From Nodularia spumigena CCY9414 (GTDB lineage Bacteria; Cyanobacteriota; Cyanobacteriia; Cyanobacteriales; Nostocaceae), in NCBI RefSeq assembly GCF_000340565.2, contig NZ_CP007203.1, positions 3,775,651 to 3,823,614 on the forward strand: 47,964 nt of DNA, written 5' to 3'. Below are positions 27,667-36,730 of the stretch, piece by piece. The notes below the pieces were generated by a model. The model worked only from the letters and a program-made list of their open reading frames with translations, was not told where the DNA came from and did no database searches. The translations under genes were made by a program, and so were the position numbers. Position 1 is the first letter of the stretch, and each line of letters starts with the position of its first letter.

Positions 27667-29685
27667 GTGGAAATAACTAAACTTTGGAACATTTCGGATA
27701 ACGTACTTTTTTATTTGGCAATTGCTGTTGTGTTCGTCGTCGCAACTATTATTGAAGTTCGCAGAGTATCGCAGTATTTGGATAAAACTAAAGCCGCGAT
27801 TAATTTTTTGAGTCATAAAAAGGGTGAATATGTAAAAGTTAGCCCCTGGTTACACGAACATTTAGATCCCGAAGATATAAACATAGTTCGTCAAAAAGGA
27901 GACAAAAACTGCAAATTCATATTTATAAAGTATCCATCGGATTTAGCCCGTCCAGTTCCTCGAACTTCCTTGCGTTTTGTCACCACTTTATGTACCGCTA
28001 TCGGTGTTTTAGGGACATTTTATGGTATACAACAGGGACTTCAAGGAATCAATTTATCTACAGAAGATAGTAAACAACTGATGACTGCTAGTACAGAGTT
28101 ATTAGCAGGAATGAAAACAGCTTTCTCTACTTCCTTGATGGGGCTTGGTTCTGGTAGCTTGTTTACTTTAGTTTTGTTTGGGAGTGATTTGGTACGGCAG
28201 AAACGGCGTGATAGTTTGCGTCATAAATTGAAGGCGATCGCAACTTTAAAAACCACAGAGAATGATAACCTTGAAGTTGCTCAAGCACTTACGCTGGTAG
28301 CACAAAATTTGACTGGGTTCAAACAGCTAAAAGCGGAAGATATTGGTCAAGCTGTAGGTAAGAGTATAGCAGAACAATTCGCAGGTTTAAATCAGTTGTC
28401 ACCCCAATCTATTGGAGAATCCGTCAAGCAGCAAATTTCACCACTTTTGAGAAATATATTCAATGAACAGAGAAGACTTCGAGAACTCCAAGAAAATCAG
28501 GGACAGAGAGTTTTAGAAGAACTTATTAATGATTTGCGAATTCAGGTACTAGAACCGATTGCAGAGCGACTAGATAAAAGTGCCGAGTTAACCCAGCAAG
28601 CTTCCACAGCCGTGCTGAATCTACATCAAGATCTCGGCGGAATCTCTGAAAGTTTGGCAAATTCCATCCTGACAATTCAGAATTTTCAACAAGAAACTTT
28701 GGTACAACTCCAAGGATTTGCTCACAATTTGGGAGACACTTTAAATGATTTTAAAACAGATACAAGAGATGTTTTACAACAAACATCTCAAGAAATTCAT
28801 CACGCTGTAGATCAGAGTATTGAGGGAATGACAGCCCAACGCAGTGCTTTTGAAGCCAGTGCAGTTCAAGCTGCTGATACTTTCCGAGGAATTCGAGAAG
28901 AACTGCAAACAGCATTACAAGAACGCGCCACAGTTGAACAAGAAATGCTTCAAGCTACTCAAACTGGAATTATCCAAATTCTCACCCAAGCAAATAGAAC
29001 CTTTCATGAGCAAACTAATACTCTAAAAACAGTAGGTGAAGAAGCCTCTGGATTGATGAATGATGCTAAGGATAATCTTTTGGCTACTTTAGGAAATATT
29101 GACGAAAGACTCACAGCCACTCGCCAAACAGTAGAAGATGATTTGACAAGGTTTAGGAAAGAATATCAACGGAATTTACAGATGTTTTTTGAAGAGCAAA
29201 ATACTTTACTTGAGGATACACTAGGCAAACAACAGGAAGGATTATCTGGAGTTGTGAACCATCTTGATCAAGTATTCCGAGATGAATGTCAAAGACGTAG
29301 TGAATTGACTCAAGAAGTAGATGCAAGTATGACTAAAATTCAGGAATCTGTCGCACAAATTCACAAATTAGTCATTGCGGCTGGATTGAACGATGGACAA
29401 CGACTCATGCAACTAGAAAATCTAGCTCGTAGTATTGGCGAGCAATTACAGATAGTTGATAATTCATACAGCAATTTGAATCAAAAGTTTGATCATAGCC
29501 TGGATGCTTGGCAAAGTCATCTTGAACGTTCTATGCAAAGGACTGTTGACTTACAGGTGAATTTTTTCCAACAAGCAGATACTTCTATGGCTAGAGTTTG
29601 TGGAGATTTACTCAGAACGGCAGAAGTTTTAGTTGCTGCAAATGATCACCACCAATCTGGTAAGGGTGCAAGCAATCATGGATAA
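27667..29685 (+). CDS. zorA: ZorA-like MotA/TolQ/ExbB proton-channel protein with long coiled tail
   Basis: A 672-residue membrane protein starting at GTG. It has predicted membrane segments at about 12-31, 103-125 ('TLCTAIGVLGTFYGIQQGL') and 150-172 ('TAFSTSLMGLGSGSLFTLVL'), the MotA/ExbB core. Residues about 185-660 form a Gln/Glu-rich helical tail with many heptad-like stretches. This is the architecture of ZorA of Zorya defence, where a five-subunit channel carries a long intracellular tail. The partner genes follow directly (zorB-like overlapping by 8 bases, then zorC-like). In Zorya, ZorAB is a proton-driven motor in the inner membrane that signals invasion. A chemoreceptor is excluded because there is no signalling hairpin motif. 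The zor assignment rests on architecture plus neighbours. Confidence 0.85.
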   Translation: MEITKLWNISDNVLFYLAIAVVFVVATIIEVRRVSQYLDKTKAAINFLSHKKGEYVKVSPWLHEHLDPEDINIVRQKGDKNCKFIFIKYPSDLARPVPRTSLRFVTTLCTAIGVLGTFYGIQQGLQGINLSTEDSKQLMTASTELLAGMKTAFSTSLMGLGSGSLFTLVLFGSDLVRQKRRDSLRHKLKAIATLKTTENDNLEVAQALTLVAQNLTGFKQLKAEDIGQAVGKSIAEQFAGLNQLSPQSIGESVKQQISPLLRNIFNEQRRLRELQENQGQRVLEELINDLRIQVLEPIAERLDKSAELTQQASTAVLNLHQDLGGISESLANSILTIQNFQQETLVQLQGFAHNLGDTLNDFKTDTRDVLQQTSQEIHHAVDQSIEGMTAQRSAFEASAVQAADTFRGIREELQTALQERATVEQEMLQATQTGIIQILTQANRTFHEQTNTLKTVGEEASGLMNDAKDNLLATLGNIDERLTATRQTVEDDLTRFRKEYQRNLQMFFEEQNTLLEDTLGKQQEGLSGVVNHLDQVFRDECQRRSELTQEVDASMTKIQESVAQIHKLVIAAGLNDGQRLMQLENLARSIGEQLQIVDNSYSNLNQKFDHSLDAWQSHLERSMQRTVDLQVNFFQQADTSMARVCGDLLRTAEVLVAANDHHQSGKGASNHG

Positions 29686-30328
29686 TTTTATTAGAGATGA
29701 AATTGATGCAGAGATGATAGAGGATGATGACTCTAGCATCTATCTGTCTATTGGCGATTTGATGTCTGGTTTGCTGATGTTTTTTGCTTTGCTATTTATC
29801 ACTGCATTACTCCAACTTGCACAAAAGGATGTACCAAAACGGTTAATAATTGGTAATGTGGTGGGCGAGATGAAAAGTAACAATATTAATGTCAAAGTTA
29901 ATCCTGAAACTGGAGATATCAGCATTCAGGAGTCAATTCTGTTTGCTCAGGGAAGTAACGAACTAAAACCAGAAGGTAAAGCTTTTCTCAGCCGTTTTAT
30001 TCCTGTTTACAGTGGGGTAATTTTTTCAAAGGAAGAATTTGAAAACGAAATTAGCCGTGTAGTTATAGAAGGTCATACTAGCTCGGAAGGAGATGAAAAA
30101 ATAAATCTGGAACTGAGTTTAATGCGGTCTTTGTCAGTTTATAAATATATTTTTTCTGACATTAATTTCCCTACAAAAACGGCTTTGAGCCAGAAAATAC
30201 TAGCTGCTGGTCGTGGAGAAGTTGAAGCTGATCACAGTCGGGATAATCCAGGCGATCGCAAAGTGGTTTTCCGCTTTCAGTTTCGTAATGATGAGTTAAA
30301 AAAAGATATCGCTGAAACCTCACTTTAA
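29678..30328 (+). CDS. zorB: ZorB-like OmpA/MotB stator protein
   Basis: A 216-residue protein starting at ATG 29678, which overlaps the zorA-like stop (ATGGATAA); an upstream in-frame start at 29633 would lie deep inside zorA. Residues 21-48 contain one membrane helix, 'SIGDLMSGLLMFFALLFITA'. Asp27 in the 'DLMSGLLMFF' motif corresponds to the proton-carrying aspartate of ZorB/MotB. The C-terminal domain is OmpA-like and peptidoglycan-binding ('VVIEGHTSSEGDEKINLELS' then 'LMRSLSVYKYIF', and 'ILAAGRGEVE'). With the ZorA-like protein it should form the ion-driven motor anchored to the cell wall. The next gene starts 13 bases downstream. Confidence 0.88.
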   Translation: MDNFIRDEIDAEMIEDDDSSIYLSIGDLMSGLLMFFALLFITALLQLAQKDVPKRLIIGNVVGEMKSNNINVKVNPETGDISIQESILFAQGSNELKPEGKAFLSRFIPVYSGVIFSKEEFENEISRVVIEGHTSSEGDEKINLELSLMRSLSVYKYIFSDINFPTKTALSQKILAAGRGEVEADHSRDNPGDRKVVFRFQFRNDELKKDIAETSL

Positions 30329-30341
30329 AGGATAAATAATC

Positions 30342-31736
30342 TTGAATTTTGAATTTTCTCTTCCTTCCCTACCTGAACCTCCAAAATGTATTCCTAATCA
30401 ACTGATTCAGCTTACAAGTAACTTACCAGAGCCAAAAATCTCAACACCAAGTGTTGATAAAGTATTAGCAGCTATTGAACAGGGTAAAGCTGATCAAGTA
30501 AGTCAATTAGACTGGATTTACTGCATCCATGCTAAAGCACAGTGGGATAAACAAAATACTGACCGTTCTCATAAAACATCAGCAGCCATTTGGAAGGTAG
30601 CAATTTCTAACTCATGGTTACAACATCAGCTATTGTGGCGTTTAGCTCTTTATTCTCATCATCAGCAAGAACAGGTATTAGCCAAGTCTTTAGCTGATTC
30701 TTTTGATATCTTTGCTAATTCTAACTTAGTTAGTCACCTGCTACCAGTTCAAATTGTGCGGGCACTTTGCAGTCAACAACCAGGGAGAGAATTAGCCAAA
30801 ATTGCTGATGAACAGCGTGTCAATCAAACTGAATTAGTTAACATAATTCTAAGAGATTTACCAGTTTGGATTCCATCATTCAGCCAATTCATAGAAGAGA
30901 TAACACCATATTTTGTAAAAATGATTTCTCCAAATCAGCAGCAAGTAACCTGGTTGTTAAGTTGCTTGAATGAAATGTCAAATACTCAGCAAATAAACGC
31001 TGTTGATTATTTACTAACCCGTGTTTATAATGATGTAGTAAAAAATTATTCTTTCTTAGTTGATTGGTTGCGAAATAACTACAGAAATGGGGAAAATTGG
31101 TATAAACTTTCCGAACCAGCTAGGCGAAGACTTCGACAGTGGATTGGCGGCATTAATTATGGTGATTTCCAAAGGTTAGTAGATGTAATATTGAGCCGGA
31201 TAGCTTTAGAATCCTTCGAGTCAAATAGGCTACGTAGTCGCAGAGAATTTTGGGCTAACTACAGTAACCGCTTTGAACGGCTTCGCATTTTGTTACCCAG
31301 CACATCACAAATTGCCATAGGATATCAAATTCAAGGTGATGTCGATTTACTAAAGGATGATGGTAGTGATCCTACAGAGGTTTGTATATTCGATTTTGGT
31401 GACTTGTTTGTAGTCGAATTTTTTCGTGGAAGAGGTAGTGAAACGCGCCTGTTTCCTAATAATTCCCAAACTCAGCAAATCCTTTTTGGTGAATCAAGGC
31501 TTTCAGTTAAACAAATTCGCTGTTTGGGTGGCGATAAGCACGATCATGTATTTCTTTGGCAGGTATTTTCGCCAATCTGGCTGGCCAATAATGGCATTTT
31601 ACCTAATCGAAATACTCCCCCTTCCAGAAACCCGACAACAGGTGAATTACGAGAGAGAGAATACCGACTTGAACAATGGAGCAGAGAAATTAAGTATCTA
31701 GAAAGGGAAGCTAAACTCTACTGTAATGTTCAGTAA
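30342..31736 (+). CDS. zorC: EH_Signature (ZorC-like) protein
   Basis: A 464-residue soluble, helix-rich protein starting at TTG 30342 behind AAAGGA. Its C-terminal third matches the EH_Signature family found with ZorAB and with Snf2 helicases: 'SRREFWANYSNRFERLRILL' (about 299-318), 'IFDFGDLFVVEFFRGRGSET' with Glu359, and 'GGDKHDHVFLWQVFSPIWLA' with His400/His402. The family name reflects conserved Glu and His. In Zorya I, ZorC binds DNA and works with the nuclease-helicase ZorD. Here no ZorD or other helicase follows; the next 460 bases are repeats. The position and spacing leave little doubt that it belongs to the ZorAB-like operon. Confidence 0.82.
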   Translation: MNFEFSLPSLPEPPKCIPNQLIQLTSNLPEPKISTPSVDKVLAAIEQGKADQVSQLDWIYCIHAKAQWDKQNTDRSHKTSAAIWKVAISNSWLQHQLLWRLALYSHHQQEQVLAKSLADSFDIFANSNLVSHLLPVQIVRALCSQQPGRELAKIADEQRVNQTELVNIILRDLPVWIPSFSQFIEEITPYFVKMISPNQQQVTWLLSCLNEMSNTQQINAVDYLLTRVYNDVVKNYSFLVDWLRNNYRNGENWYKLSEPARRRLRQWIGGINYGDFQRLVDVILSRIALESFESNRLRSRREFWANYSNRFERLRILLPSTSQIAIGYQIQGDVDLLKDDGSDPTEVCIFDFGDLFVVEFFRGRGSETRLFPNNSQTQQILFGESRLSVKQIRCLGGDKHDHVFLWQVFSPIWLANNGILPNRNTPPSRNPTTGELREREYRLEQWSREIKYLEREAKLYCNVQ

Positions 31737-31768
31737 GTAGATACGAAAATACGTCAAGAAAAATTAAC

Positions 31769-32112
31769 TGTAGGGTGTGTTGTCGCGCAGCGCAACGCAC
31801 CATTAGCGACTGACAAATAAAAAAACATTCCAAATTTTATTGTGGGATGGGTGTCCCCACCCGTCCTTTAATCAGGGCCGGTATCTTTGCCCACAATATG
31901 GATAATTCATTTATTTCTGAGTAGTCCCTTAAAACTTTGGCTGTGCTACGTCCTATATAGCAATACGGTTCAGTTAACAAAATTGTAGGTTAGGTTAAGC
32001 GCAGCGCAACCCAACATTTGCGCGACTTCGGGTGAGATCAGTGTTACAGCCTAGAGGAGTCGAGACTTTAACAATTCAAGGTGCGTTAGCCTACGGCATA
32101 ACACACCCTACG
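31769..32112. repeat. Non-coding repeat block with inverted ends
   Basis: GTAGGGTGTGTT (31770-31781) and AACACACCCTAC (32100-32111) are perfect inverted ends. Each is followed inward by a related 'AACGCACC'/'GGTGCGTT' sequence, so about 33 bases at each end are similar in inverse orientation. A third related motif, 'GTAGGTTAGGTTAAGCGCAG', lies at 31986. It is MITE-like, or two dispersed repeats facing each other. No gene is seen in 31737-32200. Confidence 0.65.
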
Positions 32113-32200
32113 GGGAATTTATGTTTTTTATATACATTGAATTTTGCTTGTCTACTTGTCTGGAAAAAGTATTTTATTTGACTCATTATTTATACTTGCA

Positions 32201-32461
32201 TCAGCCGTGAAGGTTGGCTTGCTCTTGTAACCAGGGGTCTACAGGCTGTCCATCTTTGCGACGTAGTTCAATTTCTATGGCTATAACTTCTTTGGAACCA
32301 GGAGGTGCAGGTTTCTGATGGAAAATGATGTCATAATCTAATGGATCATGTTTGCGCTCTTTTAACCAGTCCTGCACCTTGGTTGTGGCAAAAAATGATT
32401 GCCCTTGCTCAAACATCCGGCTAATCTGCATTTGTAATGTGTAGGGGTTGATGCGACCCAT
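32201..32461 (-). CDS. Small hypothetical protein, 86 aa
   Basis: An 86-residue soluble protein, not recognised. The first half is helical ('YTLQMQISRMFEQGQSFFAT', 'VQDWLKERK') and the second half beta-like ('YDIIFHQKPAPPGSKEVIAI' with 'EIELRR'), ending in a short helix. It has no membrane segment or signal. Its codon use and sensible composition support a real gene, although its leader has only a weak ribosome site. It is isolated: the zor-like operon converges on it from the left and the DUF4870 gene diverges to the right. Confidence 0.6.
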   Translation of the reverse strand: MGRINPYTLQMQISRMFEQGQSFFATTKVQDWLKERKHDPLDYDIIFHQKPAPPGSKEVIAIEIELRRKDGQPVDPWLQEQANLHG

Positions 32462-32610
32462 TTTTTAGACCCTTTTTTAAAGTAAACCTCATATTCTAGT
32501 TTATCTTAAGGACGGTGGAAATAGTTTCCAGAGTACGGTAAACTGGAATTCTCAACATATTATGTCTTCGTTACAATAAGAGTTATAAACTCAGTTGAGA
32601 GGACACCAGA

Positions 32611-32985
32611 ATGCCAGTTGCATACGATTCTCATAAGCGTAAATTGCTATCATCGCTGTGTCACGGGGCGATTTTCTTTAGTACAACATTATTCTCTATT
32701 GGGGTTCCAATTGTCATTACTTTAATTTCTGACGACCCAGTGGTGAAAAGTAACGCTAAAGAATCGATTAATTTTCACTTCAATGTTTGGTTTTGGGCAA
32801 CTATTATTGGCGTTCCAATTGGGATTCTATCTTTCCTCACCTTTGGCTTGGGGGGAATTTTATTCTTTCCCGTAGTTGCGTTGGGTTTTGCTCTGCACTG
32901 GGGATTGACAATTTGGGCGCTGTTGCACTGTTTTAGCCGGCCAGATGAACCATTCCGTTATCCGTTCATTTTTCGAGTCTTCTAA
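32611..32985 (+). CDS. DUF4870 membrane protein
   Basis: A 124-residue protein with three hydrophobic segments ('LCHGAIFFSTTLFSIGVPIV', 'FHFNVWFWATIIGVPIGILS', 'GILFFPVVALGFALHWGLTI'). The pattern 'SDDPVVKSNAKESINFHFNV', an intramembrane loop with conserved Asn/Phe, is the DUF4870 (Tic20-like small membrane protein) signature. Its function is unknown. It has its own promoter region between 32462 and 32610 and GAGAGGA before the ATG. It is not obviously part of an operon. Confidence 0.88.
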   Translation: MPVAYDSHKRKLLSSLCHGAIFFSTTLFSIGVPIVITLISDDPVVKSNAKESINFHFNVWFWATIIGVPIGILSFLTFGLGGILFFPVVALGFALHWGLTIWALLHCFSRPDEPFRYPFIFRVF

Positions 32986-33320
32986 TTGCACTAACTCAAT
33001 TTTTGCCGTTGCTGATTTCTAATATGAATTTTTGTCACGCTCCAGGCGCAGAGGCGCAAAGGTAATTTTGACATTTTCTGATTCAGCAACGCCCAATTTT
33101 TTTGTCTATTCCCAATGATTGCTTTTTTCTTACTTGTGGAATATTTTGACAGATGCAAAATTTATATCTTAAGTTATATACAAATAGGCAATTAATTCAG
33201 GGTAAAAATATTCATATTTCAATCATAAAATATATTCCCTAAATTCAGCCGCCAGCCAGAGGGAAGCCAAGATAATAATTTTTAGGCTGATAGGTATAGA
33301 TATTCTACACCTAGAAATAT
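32986..33320. other. 335-bp AT-rich intergenic region
   Basis: No gene seen. It contains a fragment of the dispersed repeat family ('GTCACGCTCCAGGCGCAGAG', 33036-33055). An AT-rich stretch (33150-33240) should include the promoter of the first PRC-barrel gene. No terminator-like hairpin was found for the DUF4870 gene. Confidence 0.5.
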
Positions 33321-34163
33321 ATGCCTCTTTACAAACTGGAAGAATTTGACCCTAACTACCGACAAACCTTTGGCGGTGATGATGTTAAAGCTTTAGACCT
33401 TTATACCGAAGGAGGTGTAAGAATTGGGTCTGTAGCTGATGCTTTGGTTGACCAAGGTGGACGTTTTCGGTATTTAGTTATTGACAGCAGCTTGGACTCT
33501 ATTAGCAAAAAGATATTACTCCCCATTGGACTTTCCCATATCAATTATCTAGCCAAACGTGTTTATGTTGATGGGCTGAGTAAAGAACAAGTTGAACGTT
33601 TACCTGAATATCAGGAAAGCATGACTGTTGATGAAGATTACGAAAAACAGGTGCGCCTTGTTTTTCGTCCTGAAAGCAAAGATGGAGCTTCTGAACGCGA
33701 GACATCTCTTTACCAACGAGAACCAGATTTATATAATTTAAATGAACAATATCATCAAACCCTCAGACTGTATGAAGAACGATTGATTGCTAACAAGCAT
33801 CGCATCAAGACTGGGGAAGTAGCAGTTGGTAAGCACATTGAAACACAAACTGCACGGGTGACAGTCCCTGTTAAAAAAGAACGTGTTTTGATCGAACGAG
33901 TTCCACCAACACAAGCAGGAACAGTTGTAGACCCCAACGCTCTCAAATTTCAAGAAGGGGAAGTAACACGCATAGAATTGTACGAAGAAACGCCGGAAAT
34001 TCGCAAAGAAGCCTTTGTGCGCGAAGAAATTAGAGTGAAAAAAGTTGTAGACCGCCACACAGTAGAAGCACAAGACACAATTCGTCGAGAACAGTTAGAT
34101 ATTGATACTACAGGAGAATTGCATGTGGATGAAACTGGTACACAAAGAGAAGAAGCTGTTTGA
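33321..34163 (+). CDS. PRC-barrel and DUF2382 stress-type protein, copy 1
   Basis: A 280-residue soluble protein. Residues about 20-100 form a PRC-barrel ('GGVRIGSVADALVDQGGRFR' then 'YLVIDSS', and 'ISKKILLPIGLSHINYLAKR'). Residues about 140-265 form a DUF2382 domain ('LRLYEERLIANKHRIKTGEV' then 'AVGKHIETQTARVTVPVKKE', ending 'FVREEIRVKKVVDRHTVEAQ'). The arrangement is like YsnF-type stress proteins of Gram-positive bacteria and desiccation-tolerant cyanobacteria. Much of the C-terminus is charged and repetitive. It is the first of three tandem paralogues and has its own terminator-like hairpin. Confidence 0.9.
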   Translation: MPLYKLEEFDPNYRQTFGGDDVKALDLYTEGGVRIGSVADALVDQGGRFRYLVIDSSLDSISKKILLPIGLSHINYLAKRVYVDGLSKEQVERLPEYQESMTVDEDYEKQVRLVFRPESKDGASERETSLYQREPDLYNLNEQYHQTLRLYEERLIANKHRIKTGEVAVGKHIETQTARVTVPVKKERVLIERVPPTQAGTVVDPNALKFQEGEVTRIELYEETPEIRKEAFVREEIRVKKVVDRHTVEAQDTIRREQLDIDTTGELHVDETGTQREEAV

Positions 34164-34208
34164 GTAGCTGGGTAAGAAATTTGCTTTGGAGATTTATTTT
34201 AAATAATG

Positions 34209-34256
34209 CAGGCAGGGAAGGGAAAGTTTTACCTCTGCCTGTACTTTTATTTTTAA
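34209..34256 (+). terminator. Terminator after PRC-barrel copy 1
   Basis: CAGGCAG (34209-34215) and CTGCCTG (34235-34241) form a stem with a 19-base loop, followed by TACTTTTATTTTT. It lies 46 bases after the stop codon. A related hairpin follows the second paralogue. Confidence 0.6.
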
Positions 34257-34437
34257 TTTTTCTAATCATCATCAAACAAATAGAATCTTGATATTTTTTA
34301 TCTGCTTAAACAAAAAATATTTATAACTTTTGATGTGTTTTTTTGAACAGATATCATTCAATAGTAGGAGATAAATCAGCCAATAAATATTTATCTTAGT
34401 TATTAAGAGATGGTATGAAAACTCAGAGGTAACTATA

Positions 34438-35280
34438 ATGGTTCTTCACAGATTAGCAGAATTTGATCCCAATTACCGCGAAACTATTCAAGGTAATGAT
34501 ATTAAAGGATTAGGTGTCTACACAGACGTAGGTCATGAAAAGATTGGTACTGTCACCGACGTTTTAGTTGATGAACAAGGGCGTTTCCGCTATCTAATTG
34601 TTGACTTAGGTTTTTGGATATTTGGAAAAAAAGTATTACTCCCAGTTGGACGTTCTCGCATTGACTATGATGCTCATCGCGTTTACGCTCTGGGTATGAC
34701 TAGACAACAAGCGGAAGATTTACCAAAATTTGAAGAAGGTAGAACGCTGGATTACGACTATGAAGAACAGGTACGCGGGGTTTATCGTGATACTAAATAT
34801 GCTTCCGGTGCGGTAGAAGCATCAACACCAACTTACACCCGTGAAAGTTATACTTACGAGCATGAACCTTCTTTGTACAACTTAAATCAGCAAGACCATC
34901 AAACTCTACGCTTGTATGAAGAACGGCTGATTGCTAGCAAAAGACGCGAAAAAACTGGAGAAGTCGCAATTGGTAAGCACGTTGAAACACAAACTGCAAG
35001 AGTTTCAGTACCAATAGAAAAAGAGCATATTGTAATTGAGCGTGTGACTCCAGAAGATGCGGGTAGGGTTGTTTCTCCTAGCGAAGCTAATTTCCGTGAA
35101 GGCGAAGTTGCTCGTGTAGAAATCCATGAAGAAACACCTCAAGTTCGCAAAGAGGCCGTTTTGCGTGAAGAAGTGAGAGTTAAAAAGGTTGTCGAGCAAG
35201 AGACAGTTGAGACTCAAGACACTGTGCGACGTGAAGAGTTAGATATCAATGCTCCCAATCTTCCAGTTGAAGAACGTTAA
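34438..35280 (+). CDS. PRC-barrel and DUF2382 stress-type protein, copy 2
   Basis: A 280-residue paralogue of the preceding gene with the same domain order. The PRC-barrel is at about 20-100 ('EKIGTVTDVLVDEQGRFRYL', 'FGKKVLLPVGRSRIDYDAHR'). The DUF2382 domain is at about 145-270 ('LRLYEERLIASKRREKTGEV', 'AIGKHVETQTARVSVPIEKE', 'VLREEVRVKKVVEQETVETQ'). The linker is longer and Tyr/Thr-rich ('TYTRESYTYEHEPSLYNLNQ'). Identity to copy 1 is high in the DUF2382 half, so the pair arose by tandem duplication. The ATG is 274 bases after copy 1's stop and is preceded by GAGGT. Confidence 0.9.
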   Translation: MVLHRLAEFDPNYRETIQGNDIKGLGVYTDVGHEKIGTVTDVLVDEQGRFRYLIVDLGFWIFGKKVLLPVGRSRIDYDAHRVYALGMTRQQAEDLPKFEEGRTLDYDYEEQVRGVYRDTKYASGAVEASTPTYTRESYTYEHEPSLYNLNQQDHQTLRLYEERLIASKRREKTGEVAIGKHVETQTARVSVPIEKEHIVIERVTPEDAGRVVSPSEANFREGEVARVEIHEETPQVRKEAVLREEVRVKKVVEQETVETQDTVRREELDINAPNLPVEER

Positions 35281-35582
35281 TCAATCAGAAAAAAGCAATT
35301 AGCCATGAGCTAATCATATCAGGTTCGGCTCATCACTTATAATTAAAGTCCCTTGGGTTGAGAAAAAACCCAACACTGAAAATCATTTGTATTATTCCGG
35401 GGAAGCTAGCTATAACTCCAAATACAAAAATGGATTTTATTATAAGTATTCAGGGTAACTTGATATGAATAATGAGACGCAGTGCAGGTGGGGTTTTTAA
35501 ATTAGCTTTGCCTGCACTTGTGATCACTCAAGCATACAAATTATATAACTTGGTTTTATAAAAGCATTTGATCATTCTTTTT
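35281..35582. other. Intergenic region with two hairpins
   Basis: No gene seen. TTGGGTT (35353-35359) pairs with AACCCAA (35367-35373). AGTGCAGG (35481-35488) pairs with CCTGCACT (35511-35518), a relative of the terminator hairpin after copy 1, but without a T-run. An AT-rich stretch at 35530-35575 may hold the promoter of the third paralogue. Confidence 0.6.
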
Positions 35583-36491
35583 ATGAATAGCCAACCAATG
35601 GCAAATAACCTTAAACAAGTCCACAAGAAGACTAATATCCACACCTTGTTAGAAACGTTAAAAAACAAAGTTCGAGATTTTGTTGTAACTGATAGGCAAG
35701 GTCAAATAGTAGGTAAGGTCAAAGATTTAATTTTGGATGCTAATCGTCGGCTGAATTTAGTGATATCTCAACAGACGAATCAAAAAAATCGCAAAAATCA
35801 TGGTACACCAGATGTCAATTCACATCGTTTAGTTTTATTGTTGAGCCAAAAAATCAACAAAATCAATAATGGTGACCGATGTATTCTCCTAGATATAGAC
35901 AAATCAGAAGTAGAGCATATGCCTGAATATTTAGAAGCCGCAACATCAGATAGTCAAATAACAGTGGATGAATTAACTGCACCAAATATGAATGAGCAAA
36001 TGAGCAAAAGTCAAATTGAAACAGTCAATGCAGCAGAACTTGATGATGAAGATATTGTTAGTTTAATAGAAGAACGACTGATAGCTGATCATAAACAACA
36101 CAAAATTGGTGAAGTGATTGTTCGCAAGAAAATTGAAACTCGGATGGTACAAGTACCTGTCCGCAGGGAAAAATTAATTGTGGAACAAGTTAGCCCAGAA
36201 AATAAACAACTTGCAGAAATTGACTTAAGACAAGGTGAGATTTCTGGTATTGAGTTTATGGCAGGAGAAAGACCTGAAGGGACAATTTTGGATAGTCATT
36301 TAACAGTGAGTGGTGATTTTAGTTCACCGAAAATTGCTAGTTTACTTTTAAATGCGATCGCTCTCGAACACAATCACGGTTGTCAGCAGGTGAAAATCAC
36401 AATTGCTGTTACAGATGAGTCGCTGCAAAACAAATATCAGGAGTGGTTTGATCGTTGTTCTCAAGGTCAAAAACCCCAGGCAAAAAAATAA
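35583..36491 (+). CDS. Divergent PRC-barrel and DUF2382 protein, copy 3
   Basis: A 302-residue, more divergent member of the same group. Residues about 30-105 keep a PRC-barrel ('VRDFVVTDRQGQIVGKVKDL'). Residues about 150-225 keep half of a DUF2382 domain ('SLIEERLIADHKQHKIGEVI', 'KKIETRMVQVPVRREKLIVE', 'EIDLRQGEISGIEF'). The last 75 residues are different ('LTVSGDFSSPKIASLLLNAI', 'HNHGCQQVKITIAVTDE') and may be a separate small alpha/beta module. ATG 35583 is chosen; a TTG at 35568 and an ATG at 35598 are also in frame, and none has a strong ribosome site. Confidence 0.82.
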   Translation: MNSQPMANNLKQVHKKTNIHTLLETLKNKVRDFVVTDRQGQIVGKVKDLILDANRRLNLVISQQTNQKNRKNHGTPDVNSHRLVLLLSQKINKINNGDRCILLDIDKSEVEHMPEYLEAATSDSQITVDELTAPNMNEQMSKSQIETVNAAELDDEDIVSLIEERLIADHKQHKIGEVIVRKKIETRMVQVPVRREKLIVEQVSPENKQLAEIDLRQGEISGIEFMAGERPEGTILDSHLTVSGDFSSPKIASLLLNAIALEHNHGCQQVKITIAVTDESLQNKYQEWFDRCSQGQKPQAKK

Positions 36492-36730
36492 GTTTGCACC
36501 TAGTAAATTAACAGGGGGTGGGCATGATTATTGTCAACCCTATATTTTTGGCTATTGTTTGCGGGAATTTTGACCATATATATTGCAAATAAATTTAGCT
36601 TGATTAACTGGAACAATATTATATTAATTATTCTAAATTTATCGAAAAAATTATATTTAAATGTGATAATTATTTTAAACTAATTCGCTGCTAATAATGT
36701 GATATAAATAACTATGTAAACCAGTTCCTC

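Noticed and set aside
27667-29685. Chemotaxis receptor (MCP) identity for the long coiled-coil protein
   Set aside because: The MotA-like membrane core and the adjoining OmpA and EH_Signature genes fit ZorA. The conserved MCP signalling tip is absent.
31426-31701. 91-residue frame inside the ZorC-like gene
   Set aside because: It is an alternative frame within a gene whose EH_Signature motifs are clear.
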